DNA from: GWA1-39-11 sp964640435
GTDB lineage: Bacteria > Patescibacteriota > Microgenomatia > Levybacterales > GWA1-39-11
Length of the DNA stretch: 28,514 nt
Direction of reading: 5' to 3'
Assembly: GCA_964640435.1 (NCBI GenBank)
Contig: CAZXFJ010000008.1
Location: 1-28,514 of the forward strand
Shown: positions 28,248 to 28,514 of the stretch, piece by piece
Numbering within the stretch: position 1 is the first letter of the stretch
Layout: each line of letters begins with the position of its first letter
Program-made: the position numbers and the translations under genes
The notes under the pieces: generated by a model
Told to the model about the DNA's origin: nothing
The model's input: only the letters and a program-made list of their open reading frames with translations
Database searches by the model: none

Positions 28248-28253
28248 ATTATA
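28248..28253 (-). promoter_or_regulatory. -10 element of the second ApbE gene
   Basis: Perfect TATAAT on the minus strand ending 10 bases before ATG 28237; no clear -35. Read-through from the oxidoreductase gene is also possible. Confidence 0.4.
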
Positions 28254-28270
28254 CTTAACTTTAAGTTTGT

Positions 28271-28514
28271 TTAAAAGCCTGGGAAGTAGTCAGTATGAAT
28301 AGAAGACTGTTTAACACCAATTTTTTGTAAAAGTTCTTTGTATGAATTTACCATTGCATTTGGACCAGATAAATAATAATCTCGATCATTTATATTCTTG
28401 ACATGTTTTTGAATCATCATTTCTGTTATTCTTCCTACTTCACCGTCCCAGTTACTTGTTTTTGCTTCTTCTCCAATTAGGTAAACAACTTTTAGATTAA
28501 TTTCTTTTTCAGCT
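28271..28514 (-). CDS. FNR-like flavin oxidoreductase, C-terminal end
   Basis: Only the last 80 residues are in the window; the 5' part lies beyond the right edge. They read VVYLIGEEAKTSNWDGEVGR and then DRDYYLSGPNAMVNSYKELL, QKIGVKQSSIHTDYFPGF. The SGPxxMVxxYKxLLxxxGV pattern with the final DYFPGF is the hallmark of ferredoxin-NADP reductase-like proteins, where these residues bind NAD(P)H and the C-terminal aromatic lies by the flavin. Such enzymes pass electrons between NAD(P)H and flavin or iron-sulfur carriers, sometimes fused to a membrane domain that is not visible here. It probably shares an operon with the ApbE gene. Confidence 0.85.
   Translation of the reverse strand, partial: AEKEINLKVVYLIGEEAKTSNWDGEVGRITEMMIQKHVKNINDRDYYLSGPNAMVNSYKELLQKIGVKQSSIHTDYFPGF

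Noticed and set aside
1..28514. TGA read as Gly (code 25, as in some CPR lineages)
   Set aside because: All recognised proteins are full-length with TGA as a stop or absent, and no TGA falls inside a conserved family domain.
1..28514. CRISPR arrays, tRNA or rRNA genes, insertion sequences
   Set aside because: I looked in all intergenic gaps, none of which is over about 170 bases, and saw no repeat array, cloverleaf, transposase or terminal repeats.

Overview
The window reads as a compact, AT-rich bacterial genome with no long intergenic gaps. Its gene set and style suggest a Candidate Phyla Radiation (Patescibacteria) member, most like the Microgenomates group. The reasons are a very short EF-Ts, small single-membrane-span proteins with Pro/Thr linkers, almost no Shine-Dalgarno sites, and several families I associate with that group. 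This assignment is inference: no rRNA gene is present.

Layout. (1) 1-2698: the start of uppS (minus strand, cut by the window edge), an anchored PsbP-like protein, and a two-gene minus-strand unit encoding a von Willebrand A protein and a Cys-rich protein with a C-terminal 'YLYP...GFTAVEWGG' domain. (2) 2751-8846: rpsB, tsf, an RseP-type site-2 protease split by a frameshift, frr, a membrane-anchored beta-propeller protein whose C-terminal domain resembles that of the Cys-rich protein, and recR. (3) 8857-12380: a GT-C glycosyltransferase, then a short-chain dehydrogenase and a methyltransferase as a pair. (4) 12377-16200: an acidic protein, an MFS exporter, a hypothetical protein, and a PQQ-type sugar dehydrogenase. 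(5) 16288-18488: a carbamoyltransferase between two small membrane proteins (the second DUF5989-like), followed by a strong RNA hairpin and a DUF6496-like small basic protein. (6) 18861-24189: a hypothetical protein, an ArsR-type regulator, a small secreted protein, a P2-type cation ATPase, a heavy-metal-binding/MauE-like fusion, and an anchored hypothetical. (7) 24186-28514: an atypical NRAMP-family transporter, then a flavin region with two FMN-binding-domain proteins, two ApbE flavin transferases and the end of an FNR-like oxidoreductase.

How the parts fit. The last region looks like an extracytoplasmic flavin/electron-transfer locus. The ArsR, P-ATPase, HMBD-MauE and NRAMP genes make region 6-7 a metal and redox neighbourhood. 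Region 5 is a surface or secondary-metabolite carbamoylation cassette.

Three window-wide patterns stand out. About twenty gene starts have a -10 hexamer ending only 6-10 bases before the start codon, so mRNAs are probably leaderless or nearly so. None of 32 recognisable genes ends in TGA. All six convergent gene pairs overlap at their stop codons by 4-12 bases.
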